Assembly: GCA_034440615.1 (NCBI GenBank)
Contig: JAOTOM010004630.1
Coordinates: 62,001-126,000, forward strand
Direction: 5' to 3'
DNA from: Ashinkailepas kermadecensis
Taxonomy: Eukaryota; Arthropoda; Thecostraca; Neolepadidae
Length of the DNA stretch: 64,000 nt
A program made the translations under genes and the position numbers. Positions within the stretch are counted from its first letter, which is position 1. The number at the start of each line of letters is the position of its first letter. Below, piece by piece: positions 48,395 to 58,660 of this stretch. The notes beneath the pieces were generated by a model. That model had not been told where the DNA came from. It did not search any database and saw only the letters and a list, made by a program, of their open reading frames with translations.

Positions 48395-49008
48395 GAATGT
48401 GAATCACGCTCAACAATGAACAGCAGGGAAGATATGTCTCCTGGTCTTCGCGGACAGATGATACATGCGGCCGTGGGCAAGATCGGGATCTCCCAACGGT
48501 CTCTGGTTATCGCTAGAAAACTTGGAATATCGCGATCTTACCTCCTACAAGAGTTCCTACAAGAGTTAGGTATCACATACCAGAAGAGAACAGCAGCACG
48601 GCAAGTGGCCGAGACTGGAGCAAAGACCCGAAAAACTGGACTGCATCGTCTGTCAGGCGGTCCAATGAAAAGAGATGTGAACGTGGAGGTGCTGATGGAC
48701 AACGAGCCGTACTCACCTACACCAGCAGCCAAATGTCTTCGGATTCCGGTTACTACGCTTTAGCTGATGGAGATGTCCCTCCTCACATCCAATTCCGGCT
48801 ACTACGCTTTAGCTGGTGGAGATGTCCCTCCTCACATCATGTTTCGGCCATCAAGCAAGTTCCAACATAACCTTGTCATCTGGCTTGTGATGAGCCCCAG
48901 GGGGCTAACTCGGCCCGTAATCATGCCCGGTAAGAGTAACATGGGCGGCGAAGTATACCGTCAGAAGTGCATACAGGATGCCCTACTCCCGTTTATCGAG
49001 GAACAGTA
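48395..49008 (+). pseudogene. Tc1/mariner-like transposase relic
   Basis: The N-terminal part (LRGQMIHAAVGKIGISQRSL, then VIARKLGISRSYLLQE) looks like the helix-turn-helix DNA-binding region. VEVLMDNEPYSP near 48690 fits the first catalytic Asp block (M-D-D-E-x-Y). After a frame change the text continues with FRPSSKFQHNLVIWLVMSPR, GLTRPVIMPGKSNMGGEVY and CIQDALLPFIEEQYS, the block after the second strand in these transposases. A 47-bp direct duplication near 48745-48835 (TACTACGCTTTAGCTG twice) breaks the frame. The C-terminal catalytic part is missing: the coding match stops where CAGTGGCGTAGCC begins at 49009. Confidence 0.75.
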
Positions 49009-49815
49009 CAGTGGCGTAGCCAAGAGGGTCGAAGGGGTCAGCCCCCTGGAGGGTCGGATGAGGCCCTCCAGACGGCCGCCTTGAGGGGCCCGCAAGGGTC
49101 ACAAGTCGTTGGTACAGGGGGCCCGCAAGGGCCCCCTGGGCCGACGAAAGGGCCCCGGGACGATGAAGAGGGCCTCGAGTAAACGGGGAGTGTCTTCAGG
49201 AATATGTTGAGAGCCCTTGGCTTGGCTAACGTGAAGAGCTTCTAGATCGACGGAGAGGGCCCCGGATAGTTGAACGGGCCCCCGGGCTGACGGAGAGGGT
49301 CCGAGACGAGATGAAGGGCCCTTGGACTTTTAGCGGAATTCAAGTCGACTAAAGGGCCTCTCTTAACCTGATGGACAGGGTCCAAGGGTTTGGCAAGAGG
49401 CATTCGGATTGCCGGAAAAGGCCCCGAGTCGTCAAAGAAGACCCCTGAAACGACGGAGGAGGCCTTAGTTGCCGAAGAGGACCTCGGGCCGTCAGAAAGT
49501 GTCCTTAGGCAAACGGATGTGGTCCAAACCGTAAAAGGGCACCGGGCCTGATGGAGGGGCCCCAAGCTGTTAAAAGAGGGCCTCCGGCCTGACACAGAAG
49601 GCCCTGGATCACTACGGAGGGCCCCTGCACCGACGGAGAGGATCCCGAGCCGCGGGAGGATCCGGGCCATCGGAGAGGGACCAGAGCCGGTATGAAGTGC
49701 CCCTGGGCCAATGGGGACCGAAAACGCACGGGGAGCCCCTTGTGTGATAGAGGAAATCCAAGCTTTTGAAGAGGGGACTCCGGCCGGACGGAGAGTATCC
49801 TGAGCGTGCAAGAGG
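49009..49815. repeat. Degenerate ~30-bp GGCCCT repeat, copy B, starting with a hAT-like end
   Basis: It begins CAGTGGCGTAGCCAAGAGGG, close to the hAT-like MITE ends at 33917 and 38825. About 25 diverged ~30-bp units follow (GACGGAGAGGGCCCCGGGC and variants). About 49665-49770 aligns with the reverse complement of the array at 15340-15450. The minus strand stays open for 189 codons with a G-P-S-P-M-A/V-R motif shared with copy A. No matching right hAT end was found. It interrupts the Tc1/mariner relic. Confidence 0.78.
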
Positions 49816-49821
49816 GCTCAG

Positions 49822-49975
49822 GATGTTGCCTGTACTTGCCTCCGAATCTGAATTCTGAACGGCTATATCTCTTTATCCATCGCTTCACCAAAAGTATCAG
49901 CTTAGCACATGCTCACTCGCCGACATTGACACTTATATTAGGCGACTTGAATGCAGATAATATCTATTTATATCC
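49822..49975 (+). pseudogene. LINE endonuclease scrap
   Basis: The frame reads LYLPPNLNSERLYLFIHRF then LILGDLNADNIY. The Y-x-P-P and G-D-L-N-A motifs in this spacing mark the centre of a non-LTR endonuclease. No other domain of the element is next to it. Confidence 0.7.
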
Positions 49976-49983
49976 GCTGCTGT

Positions 49984-50010
49984 ACACACACACACACACA
50001 CACACACAGT
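49984..50010. repeat. (CA)n microsatellite
   Basis: Thirteen CA units, followed by GTGGCATAAC. Confidence 0.97.
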
Positions 50011-50219
50011 GGCATAACACACTTCGATCACGAACTTCGAGACACCGCTACCATGCTAGGCCTTACTCTTAATACTGAGTACAGTGTCTTCTCTGTGAGC
50101 ATCTTATTGATATTGAAGCACGAAATCACGTTTGTTTCACAATCGGAATCTGACAACTACGGCGACGACCGGACGACGGCCGGATGCAGTGTGGCCGGAC
50201 CAACTGGCGACTGGAAGGT

Positions 50220-50393
50220 CGGGGGAGTAGTTAAGGTGTTGAGCTCTCGATACCAAAGGTCCCGGGTTCACCACTCACACGAATCGGGACATTTTGCAAT
50301 CCCGCGGCCCACCGGCGAAGCAGTGTGGGCGGGACCATTAGCCGTGATCGTAAGTTAAGTGCGTCGTAAACCACCCAATAAACAACAACAAAA
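50220..50393 (+). mobile_element. tRNA-derived SINE (family 1), perfect 12-bp target-site duplication
   Basis: Matches the copy at 31498-31684 through AAGGTCCCGGGTTC, CAATCCCGCGGCCCACCGG and GCCGTGATCGTAAGTTAAG, ending ACCACCCAATAAACAACAAC. CGACTGGAAGGT occurs at 50208-50219 and again at 50394-50405, a perfect duplication fixing both ends. Box A is mutated (GGGGGAGTAGTTAAGG). Confidence 0.95.
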
Positions 50394-50481
50394 CGACTGG
50401 AAGGTGGGGCGGGTAGAGGCAGATAACGGGCAGCGGTCACCAATCATCATCTGATTCTCAATGTGCTCTCGCAAGTGACTT

Positions 50482-50643
50482 GGATGGCCGCTACTGGTTT
50501 TACGACGCGTCGAATGTTGGGTCATATGGTGTCGCCAATCGCTCACGCCGATTGGTCGCGGGCGAAGAGTAGCGACATATGGGACTCGAACCCACAACCT
50601 TTCGGTTGGGGTTCGGAGAGCACCTGATCCCTAGATTACTCGC
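50482..50643 (-). mobile_element. tRNA-derived SINE (family 2)
   Basis: Contains CTACTGGTTTTACGACGCGTC, ATATGGTGTCGCCAATCGCT, CGCGGGCGAAGAGTAGCGAC and GGGACTCGAACCCACAACC. The box B sequence is intact on the minus strand. It lies about 90 bp from a family 1 SINE. No duplication was found. Confidence 0.9.
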
Positions 50644-50671
50644 TTGTTCACCAGGCAATTGAAGCACGAGC

Positions 50672-50719
50672 CGCATGTGTGCGTGTGTGCGTGTGTATGC
50701 TTGTGGACGTGTCTGTGTG

Positions 50720-50761
<42 letters not shown>

Positions 50762-50765
50762 TATT
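50672..50765. repeat. GT-rich then (TA)n microsatellite
   Basis: GTGTGCGTGTGTGCGTGTGT passes into about 17 TA units (50723-50757) and then a G-rich run. Confidence 0.95.
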
Positions 50766-51418
50766 GGGGAGGGGGGGGGCGTGCATAGTTTGCACGCTTT
50801 CGCTGAATACTTCAAACATATGTTAACCAACTGATGCACTGTCAGATGTTCGTGTTTTACAAGCACAGCACCTGGAGGATGTTGTTTTGTAATTATATCA
50901 AGACCTGAGATTGACCCATTTATTAGTTAGTATGGCGGTGACATTTTCTCCAGCTTCAGTAGCTTGTAGGTGTTGTTGTAGCAGCCTGGTCTGAATGGCT
51001 GGGACTTCTAATCTAACTTGGGTTGAAACGTCATCTCATCAACAAAAACACTTCGCGCGTCACTCAAAATCATTTTTCTTTTGCGCAGCTCCGCATCGGC
51101 CATGCAAGATTTACTCATTTCTGTCCAATAGAAAATACACTGCCTGCATGCTACCAATGGCATCTTGTATGGATTTCCACTTTTTGCTGGTTTAAATGTC
51201 CGACGTATGCCTAGTATCGGCAACCAGTCATGGACCGTCCAAAGAGAAATACATTTCCATTTACGTCGGAAACCATTATCCGTGACTCGCACGCAGACTT
51301 CTTGGATATCTTTACATTCCCGCCAAACATTCAGTTATATTTTGTTATTCAGTTATTGTAGTTATTATATTATTCATTTTGTATATTCAGTTCAGTTATG
51401 TTCAGTTATTGCATGCAT
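50766..51418. other. Anonymous intergenic DNA
   Basis: Nothing recognised. Confidence 0.35.
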
Positions 51419-51782
51419 GTGGTGTTCATACACAGTTTGCCCGGTACGGGGTATGGTGTTCATACACAGTTTGCCCGGTACGAGGTGTGGTGTTCATATA
51501 CAGTTTGCCCGGCACGGGGTGTGGTGTTCATACGCAGTTTGCCCGGTACGAGGTGTGGTGTTTATATACAGCTTGCCCGGCACGGGGTGTGGTGTTCATA
51601 TACAGTTTGCCCGGTACGAGGTGTGGTGTTCATACACAGTTTGCCCAGTACGAGGTGTGGTGTTCATACACAGTTAGCCCGGTACGAGGTGTGGTGTTCA
51701 TACTCAGTTTGCCCGGTAGGGGTGTGGTGTTCATATACAGTTTTCCCGGTAAGAGGTGTGGTGTTCATACACAGTTTCCCCG
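51419..51782. repeat. 34-bp minisatellite, about 10.6 copies
   Basis: GGTGTTCATACACAGTTTGC then CCGGTACGAGGTGT repeats with a 34-bp step (51421, 51455 and so on). Variants CATATACAG, CGGCACGGG and CAGTACGAG are interspersed. Confidence 0.95.
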
Positions 51783-51784
51783 CT

Positions 51785-52375
51785 TGACTGTGGCACATTA
51801 CTCTGTGGCGTGACATTGGCACAGTGCTCTGCGGCGTGACTTTGTCACAGTGTTCTGTGGCGTGACCTTGGTACAGTTCTCTGTGGCGTGACTTTGATAC
51901 AGTGCTCTGTGGCGTGACCTTGGTACAGTTCTCTGTGGCGTGACTTTGATACAGTGCTATGTGGCGTGACTTTGGCACAGTGCTCTGTGGTGTGACTTTG
52001 GCATATTATTCTGCGGCGTGACTTTGGCACAGTGACCTGTGGCGTAACTTTGGCACAGTGCCCTGTGGCGTAACTTTGACACAGTGTTCTGTGGCGTGAC
52101 CTTGGTACAGTTCTCTGTGGCGTGACTTTGACACAATGCTTTGTGGCGTGACCTTGGCACAGTGCCCTGTGGCGTGACTTTGGCACAGTATTCCGCGGCG
52201 TGACTTTGGCACAGTGTTCTGTGGCGTGACTTTGATTCAGTGTTCTGCGGCTTGACTTGGGCACAGTGCTCTGTGGCGTGACTTTGGTACAGTTCTTTGT
52301 GGTATGACTTTGGCACAGTGCCCTGTGGCATGACTTTGGCACGGTGCTCTGCGGCGTGACTTTGGCACAGTTGTC
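51785..52375. repeat. 26-bp minisatellite, about 22 copies
   Basis: GGCGTGAC(T/C)TTGGCACAGT then GCTCTGTG repeats with a 26-bp step (GGCG at 51807, 51833, 51859 and so on). It begins immediately where the 34-bp array ends. Long ORFs through it are artefacts. Confidence 0.95.
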
Positions 52376-52616
52376 GTGCCAGTTTCCAGCACATTGCCAT
52401 TTGTTGACTCGTCTGTTGCGTTCTGCGTGTTTCTGTTTGTTCATTAGTCATTTGAGCTTCAGGGCGCTTCGCGCCAAGAATATGCAATCATGTAGCGTCC
52501 ACCTGCCTGTTGTTTTGTAATGGTCGTGAACTAAACAATGTCGTGTATGTCTGTGTCACCAACTGCGTCATTTTGCAGCCCTTGCCGTGCTGCGGACGCC
52601 TGTGAGCCGACGATTC

Positions 52617-52704
52617 GTAACCCTATACCCGATCGCCACATGAGCAGGCTATATTCTCAGGCTATAACCCTATACCCGATCGCCACATGAGCAGGCTATA
52701 TTCT
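52617..52704. repeat. ~46-bp direct duplication
   Basis: AACCCTATACCCGATCGCCA then CATGAGCAGGCTATATTCTC occurs twice in a row, identical. Confidence 0.95.
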
Positions 52705-54600
52705 CGCGCAGGCGGATGGCGCAGAGCTAATGCTTTGTAAAGAAGAGGTGAGGTGACGGGAGGTGAACAACGTGAAACAACTTCAATGATCTATGCAGCT
52801 AAACCTGAACCTACTCCAACCCTCTAGTTGAAGCCACTCGACCCTACCCCGGTAAGGTGCTAACGTCACCTGATTTGCGAATACAATATAAGCAGTCTCC
52901 ATCTGAGCTCCAATTAGGAATTCTGAGGTTTGGTGAGAACTGCCCTTCAGGCATGTAAGGACGTATACGAAGCTCCGGTCAAATTCGATTCGTCTTCATT
53001 ACTGAGCCTTCAAGTGAATGCAAGGGCGTTCAAGGTATACATTTGCCGTGACTGGCAGCAGCACCTGATGGACATTGTCGCCGGCGACACTGCTGATGTC
53101 GCCCGTGTACACAGACCAATTAACGGCTGCATGAAGTGTTGAAATGCATTGAACACACATCGATCATCAGCTATCAGCACACATCGTGCAGCATCTCGGT
53201 CAGTTTGTGGTGAAAACGCCGGCATCACCTTGAACTGGTGGCATTGCGGCCAGGATAGCACCACACATAGCTCAGTGAATTTGTTCGTCCTCCTTGTCCA
53301 CTCTTGTCTGTTAGCCAGTAGCTCGTGAGTTATCCACCGAGGTGGGAATGTGATTGGTGCACGTAGCGTCCGGGTTAGAATTACGATTAACCGGCTCATG
53401 GGTATCCGGAGCCAGGCAAAGTCTGGAAGCTGATGAAGTTAATGACATTCACTGTTTATTCACGATCATCACAAAAGAACAGGCAGATGGACGCTAAATC
53501 ATCACATGCTTTCGGCTGAAGCGTCATTAAGGCCAAATAACTAATAAACATGCAGAAGCAAACATAGCGCAACAGCCAATTCATCAAAACGCAATGTACT
53601 GGACACCGGCCGGATAAACAGACAATGTCCCAAAAGCAGGCGGGAAAGCGACATATATCAGGCAAACTGTGTGTGGGAACATTCCACCTACCCGTCTCGT
53701 CATTGAGTGAGTGCAGTCAATGCATCAAACACTTGTATGTCAGTTGTATACGAAGCTATGAACCGCCGAAAGAAAAGGAAACGTTCAAAACGAATACAGG
53801 GAAGCAATCCATTTACACAGGTGGAAAAATCCCATTCTTTATAAGAAAAAAAATCCAATCGAATGTTTGACACGGAAGTGAAGAGGTCCAATGGGCCCGT
53901 ATGTGATTTACCGGAAATGGTTTCAATACTAAATGGAACTTTATTTCTATCTGGGAAGTTCATGGCTTCTTGCTTAGAGTGCACATACGTCTAAAATATA
54001 AGGAACAATAAGTGGTTAGTTATTTGGGCTTTAGGGCGCTTCGACCAGAATTGATCATTCGCGGGAACAAGTGGAAATTTGTAGAAGACACCGTTAGTGG
54101 AGGGCAGTATAAGTGGCATATTTTAGCCAGACCGAGTTGTAGGTTTTGCGTTGCCGATACGGGATTGAGCAATAATAATTCAGTCATGTAGAGTATTTCG
54201 ATTGCAAGAAGTTTATGCCGCAGATGTTGATTTTACTGGATGTAAAGCTGAGTGTTCGCTTACAAATCTGCTCGACGGAATGGTTCGAAAGAAATGTTTA
54301 CGTAAGTGATCAGGTCGGCTATGAAACGAGGGGCAGCACCGTTTCAGCATGTGCTAAACTGCGCTTAGCCGCCAAATCTGCTGCTGCGTTGCCGGCTATA
54401 TTGCAGTGTCCAGGTATCCAGGAAAGCTTTATATGGTGGTCGGGGCCATGCTGATCAAAATATCACGAATGTCCGAAATAATTCGATGGGACACATGCAA
54501 AAGAGATCGCGTATGAAGGTGATTGCACAAGAGAACGAAGGGAGTCCGATAGTATGACTGTTTTTCGGGTATGCATTCAGATGTGGTTAATACAACACAG
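52705..54600. other. Anonymous DNA upstream of the DH44 gene
   Basis: No firm gene. On the minus strand at about 53290-53399 the text FPPRWITHELLANRQEWTRR faintly resembles the linker of a LINE. No TATA box or start site for the DH44 gene could be fixed. Confidence 0.4.
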
Positions 54601-54727
54601 CCTGCAGTCAATCACGCTTGTGCTTTCAGACAATGTATGCAAGCACTATCCACGACTGAATTGTGCTGCGTGCCGCGAGCCACGTGATTCTCCAGCCGCA
54701 CTGTGTCAGTTTCAGTGTGCGCCAGTG

Positions 54728-54976
54728 ATGCTGACTGCTGTGCTGCTGGTCGGCTCCATCACGCTGCAGGCGGCCCACAGCGTGCCGCTGCAGCTGCTCG
54801 GGTCGCCGCAGGCCGTGAGAGCGCCGCTCGGCAGCCGCGTCGGCGGCGCGGACCGACCGGCCGGCGACGAGGCCGGCCGTCGATCCAGCCTGGCCGGTTG
54901 GACGTCCGCCGCCCACGGCACCGGCGCGCCCCTGTCGGCGCCTGCCGCCCAGGACGCACACAGGAGAAAGAGAGAG
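54728..54976 (+). CDS. DH44: CRF-like diuretic hormone (DH44) precursor, first coding exon
   Basis: The exon encodes 83 residues. It starts with a signal peptide (MLTAVLLVGSITLQAAHS, likely cut after AHS), followed by a Gly/Ala/Arg-rich propeptide and the processing site RRKR at residues 79-82, then one Glu. The ATG at 54728 was chosen because it begins the signal peptide; the frame is open further upstream without another such start. The exon ends GAG, then GTAAGC (54977), a good phase-0 donor. Phase 0 joins it to the hormone exon at 62222, so the mature peptide would begin [12 protein letters not shown]. Likely acceptors for a leader exon are TTTCAG ending at 54629 or 54715. By itself this exon is only a secreted peptide precursor. 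The DH44 link rests on phase, RRKR placement and order. Confidence 0.7.
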
Positions 54977-54979
54977 GTA

Positions 54980-55390
<411 letters not shown>

Positions 55391-57067
55391 ATAAGACCAT
55401 TAATCAGTTCACACACAGGCCTTCAATCCGCTAGTTGGCGTTAACATATGCAAGATAGCAAGCACAATCACACAATATATACTCTACCTCATTCTTAACA
55501 CAGTTTCAGGAACAGTGTGCAGTCAGTTTTTTACATTCAGTACATTAAGTAGCCGGTTCAAGGAACATTCAATGCATTCAGCATGAGACACGGGCTTATT
55601 CAGTACATCCAGCAGCAGGTACGAAGCACATTCAGTACACTCAGCAGCTGCTTCAGGCAATGCCATGACACGGTTGGGGGCCAGATGGTGTATTGCGGAC
55701 ACGAGATTGTGCTGTTATGTTCCTGTGTGAGCATCCATGGATCTTCTGGTGTGGAGCATATATGTATATACATATGTATGTATGCATGCTTGTAATACAT
55801 TTGGCTGTATATACAAGATAAAACATTCCAGCTCTCGGCGCGAACGAAGGCTAAAAACCTCAGTGGGTTTGGACTACTTGTCTGGTGCCCGGCACTCGGT
55901 TTTATGTTCAAAACAGCCTCGTTTTTTACATTACTTCCCACAGCTCCAGGCAGGAACACACATTCACGTCTGTTTTTTCTGGTGTGTGCTCGCTGTTCGA
56001 CAGACAAACTAATCGAGTGCAAGACACAGCTATTTTCTTCGGCATTGCAAGCAAAACAAAATAACTTACGGTGGTTGTAAGCGATTTTGCAGCACTTCAA
56101 TTAAGCTCGCTCGCGAGTTCTAAATTGAGTCATTTTTCCTGTATTGAGAAGGTCATTTTTCTTGTATAGGGTTTGTTTTGCACTGAAGTCACAAACCACT
56201 TGCGTCCGCCATGACGATGGGCAACGAATCGTGCCAATATTACTGCAGTAGTGAATATTGATATAAACAGTGATTGGGAAATTCCCAAGTGTTGACAGAT
56301 CGGGTTTGGAATTTGAACTTGGTGCGCATATTTAGTTTTCGAAGAGAAAAAAGCGAGCTAGATTCATCCATTGTCCTCCCTGGGTATTAAAACTTAATAC
56401 AAGATTGAGGAAGCTAGCAAATAAATATTTGAGCAAAGATATAAGCTGGCGTATGCATGAGGTAACAATGCCCCACATGAATGGACAAGTTTCATGTCGA
56501 GACAGGTCGTATTTTTTCCAAGTTTCACTAGTGATTTTTTTATTTTAAAGACGATGGTGGCATTCATTTATTTCTTAACAATCCATAACTTACTTAAATG
56601 ATTCAAAGAAACACCTCAGAATTCCTCGCTTTGTGATTGGTCAAAATATATGCGACGTCACATCTGTGGAGTTCAGCGATGTTTGACTGCCGCCCATTAC
56701 AACATCTTTCATTTGGGACGCTGCCAGTTCAAAACAACCGCGACAGTTTTAGCTTGGATCACATCCGATCGTCAGGGGCAAATGAATAGTAGAATACGAT
56801 GCTATTATTCTTATGTGTGCCCATGTATACAAATGCAACTGTAAGTAAGCCAGAAGCAATGTTCATCGGACTCCCGACGGCCGACAAGATGAGGACGTTG
56901 TCGAGCGATTCTGCACGCCGAGACAGTCCGCTGATCTCTGCTAGTGGCCCCACTTGTTGCGACGAACATTTCTATGCATATGTACCATTGGTAGACAGGG
57001 GTACGAGTATTTTGATAGGCGTGGGCACGCCTAAGGACGAGGGGGAAACTGGAACCACAGTACTTAC

Positions 57068-57136
57068 CTGAGGAGTGTAAACATTGACGTTTTTCACATG
57101 AAGGTTTAGCTTCAAAACGATGATTTTATCTTCCAT
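57068..57136 (-). CDS. Candidate first exon of an unknown gene inside the DH44 intron
   Basis: On the minus strand AAAAATGGAAG gives a good start context. It is followed by 23 codons (MEDKIIVLKLNLHVKNVNVY, then TPQ) and a textbook donor CTCAG then GTAAGTACTG, in phase 0. A possible next acceptor (GGCTTACTTACAG near 56840) leads to only about 30 codons before a stop. No homology was recognised. The strong donor is the main support and a chance match is possible. Confidence 0.25.
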
Positions 57137-57852
57137 TTTTTGAAAACTCCCACAAAATAGAAGTATACTTTTTACAAAAATGGGAACTGTGACTTGTTAG
57201 TATCCATCTTGTGGGAAACATGGATGTCCACAGCCCTTTCATATTAGCATTAAGTGAAGAGAATTGACCTTTTATAGCTGCCTGTGGCATGCTGAAGATG
57301 GCAAGATATTTGGCAAATTTGTGCTTTAAGGCAAGTTTTCAATTCTTGGACTTTCTTTTTCCAGCGCAATGTTCATGAATGTGGTCAACATGATGTGGCT
57401 ACTCGTGCTCTCTGAAAATGCGTACTTTTCAGTTGGCTGGGAAAATAACACAAAAATTGGGCTTGGAGATGGGCAACATAGCTGAAAAATAATGCAAAAA
57501 AAGAGACAAAGTGTAGCACAGTCCATCCATAACCTAACCTCCGATGGAAAAATAATAATAAAAATGGCACCAAATTCAAGCAATTTTTGCTCTTTAAAAA
57601 ATGTACTCGAAAAACGAAACCTAATGTAACATGGCCTAAACTTTCCTTAAAAAAATGTTCTCAAGTAAAAAAAAAATCAAGATAAAACCTAACCAAACCT
57701 GACATAGCCAAACCTAACCACTTTGCTTCATGCAGGTAAATGTGCAAAATTTGTCTTGTGAATACCTTAAAGCACAACAATGCCAGACTGTCATTATATT
57801 TTGCAACAAACTGCAGAAACCCCAGCAGTAGTATACTTGTAATGCTTTTCTC

Positions 57853-58660
57853 AAGCTCAGTGAAGTTGCACAATATGCCTGACAATCCATGTACAAATTA
57901 AGCCAACAAACCATGTCCTCCATCTAAAATCAATAGCAGTTTTAGCTAATGAATCACTTCAATTTTCTATTCGATAGTCATCCCTTTTCGCATTAACTCC
58001 ATCATCATAAAATATAGCAGCAGTTGCAGAGGGCATCTTGCTCACTTTGCCTCATATAAATGCTGCTTGAAGATGTTGGATGACATTGGCCTACACCTGT
58101 TGATCACTGATTATGTTGCTCTACACCTACCTACATATTATTAATCACATTAGCCTACACCTGCAGGTAGCTGATCATGTCTGCCTACACTGACTGATGA
58201 TTGATTGCATGAACTGCTACACATGCACAATGCATATATCCCTGCAAGTAAGCTAATTAAAATTACACAACATGCCTGGCATTCCATGTGAATATCAACC
58301 TGAAAACATGTGTACCTTGTCTAAAATCCATAGCGTGTAGCAAAATCATCTCTACAATTTGTCCTTTGATAGCAGTCCCTTTTTGCAATATCCCCATGGA
58401 CATTGTAATATACTCGGCGGCGGTCCGGTACCAACTGGTTTATTGAGCACTCGGGTCACGGGACAACGAACGAATCAGCATGCCCCGCGGCGGCGGACCG
58501 CGCGCAGAGGCGGCACCAGGTACTGAGTGGTGTCACATCGAATGTGGGTCAACACACATCATGACAGACATCATCAATATATTGCAGTAATTGGAGCAGG
58601 AATCATACTCACTCTGTTCCATCACAATACTGCTTGAAGGTACGCTATGACATCCGTCAA
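57853..58660. repeat. Divergent direct duplication, second copy split by a GC-rich insert
   Basis: Copy A (about 57853-58080) and copy B (about 58263-58660) share, in order, CACAA(T/C)ATGCCTG, CATGTCCT/CTTGTCTAAAATC, GATAG(T/C)...TCCCTTTT and ATACTGCTTGAAG-like blocks. Copy B is interrupted between about 58410 and 58555 by a GC-rich segment (TCGGCGGCGGTCCGG...) absent from copy A. Between the copies are four ~45-bp units with CCTACACCTG and TGATCA. Confidence 0.65.
58410..58555 (-). mobile_element. GC-rich insertion of unknown class, about 145 bp
   Basis: Marked by composition and by its absence from the paralogous copy. On the minus strand it ends GTGCTCAATAAACCAGTTGG, with an AATAAA signal near the end, as in a retroelement or gene 3' end. 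Partial flank similarity (GACATTGTAATATA and GACATCATCAATATA) may be a decayed target-site duplication. Confidence 0.45.

Noticed and set aside
51664..52487. 199- and 176-codon ORFs (KVTPQSTVPKSRH repeats)
   Set aside because: Reading of the 26-bp minisatellite in two frames at once.
52985..53399. LINE linker on the minus strand (FPPRWITHELLANR)
   Set aside because: A single P-P-R-W-like motif with no adjoining endonuclease or reverse transcriptase.
55600..56100. 166-codon minus-strand ORF in the DH44 intron
   Set aside because: No recognisable domain, irregular composition and no splice or start support.
57680..57725. Arthropod telomere-like CCTAA repeats
   Set aside because: CCTAACCAAACC units are irregular and few, in AT-rich intronic DNA.
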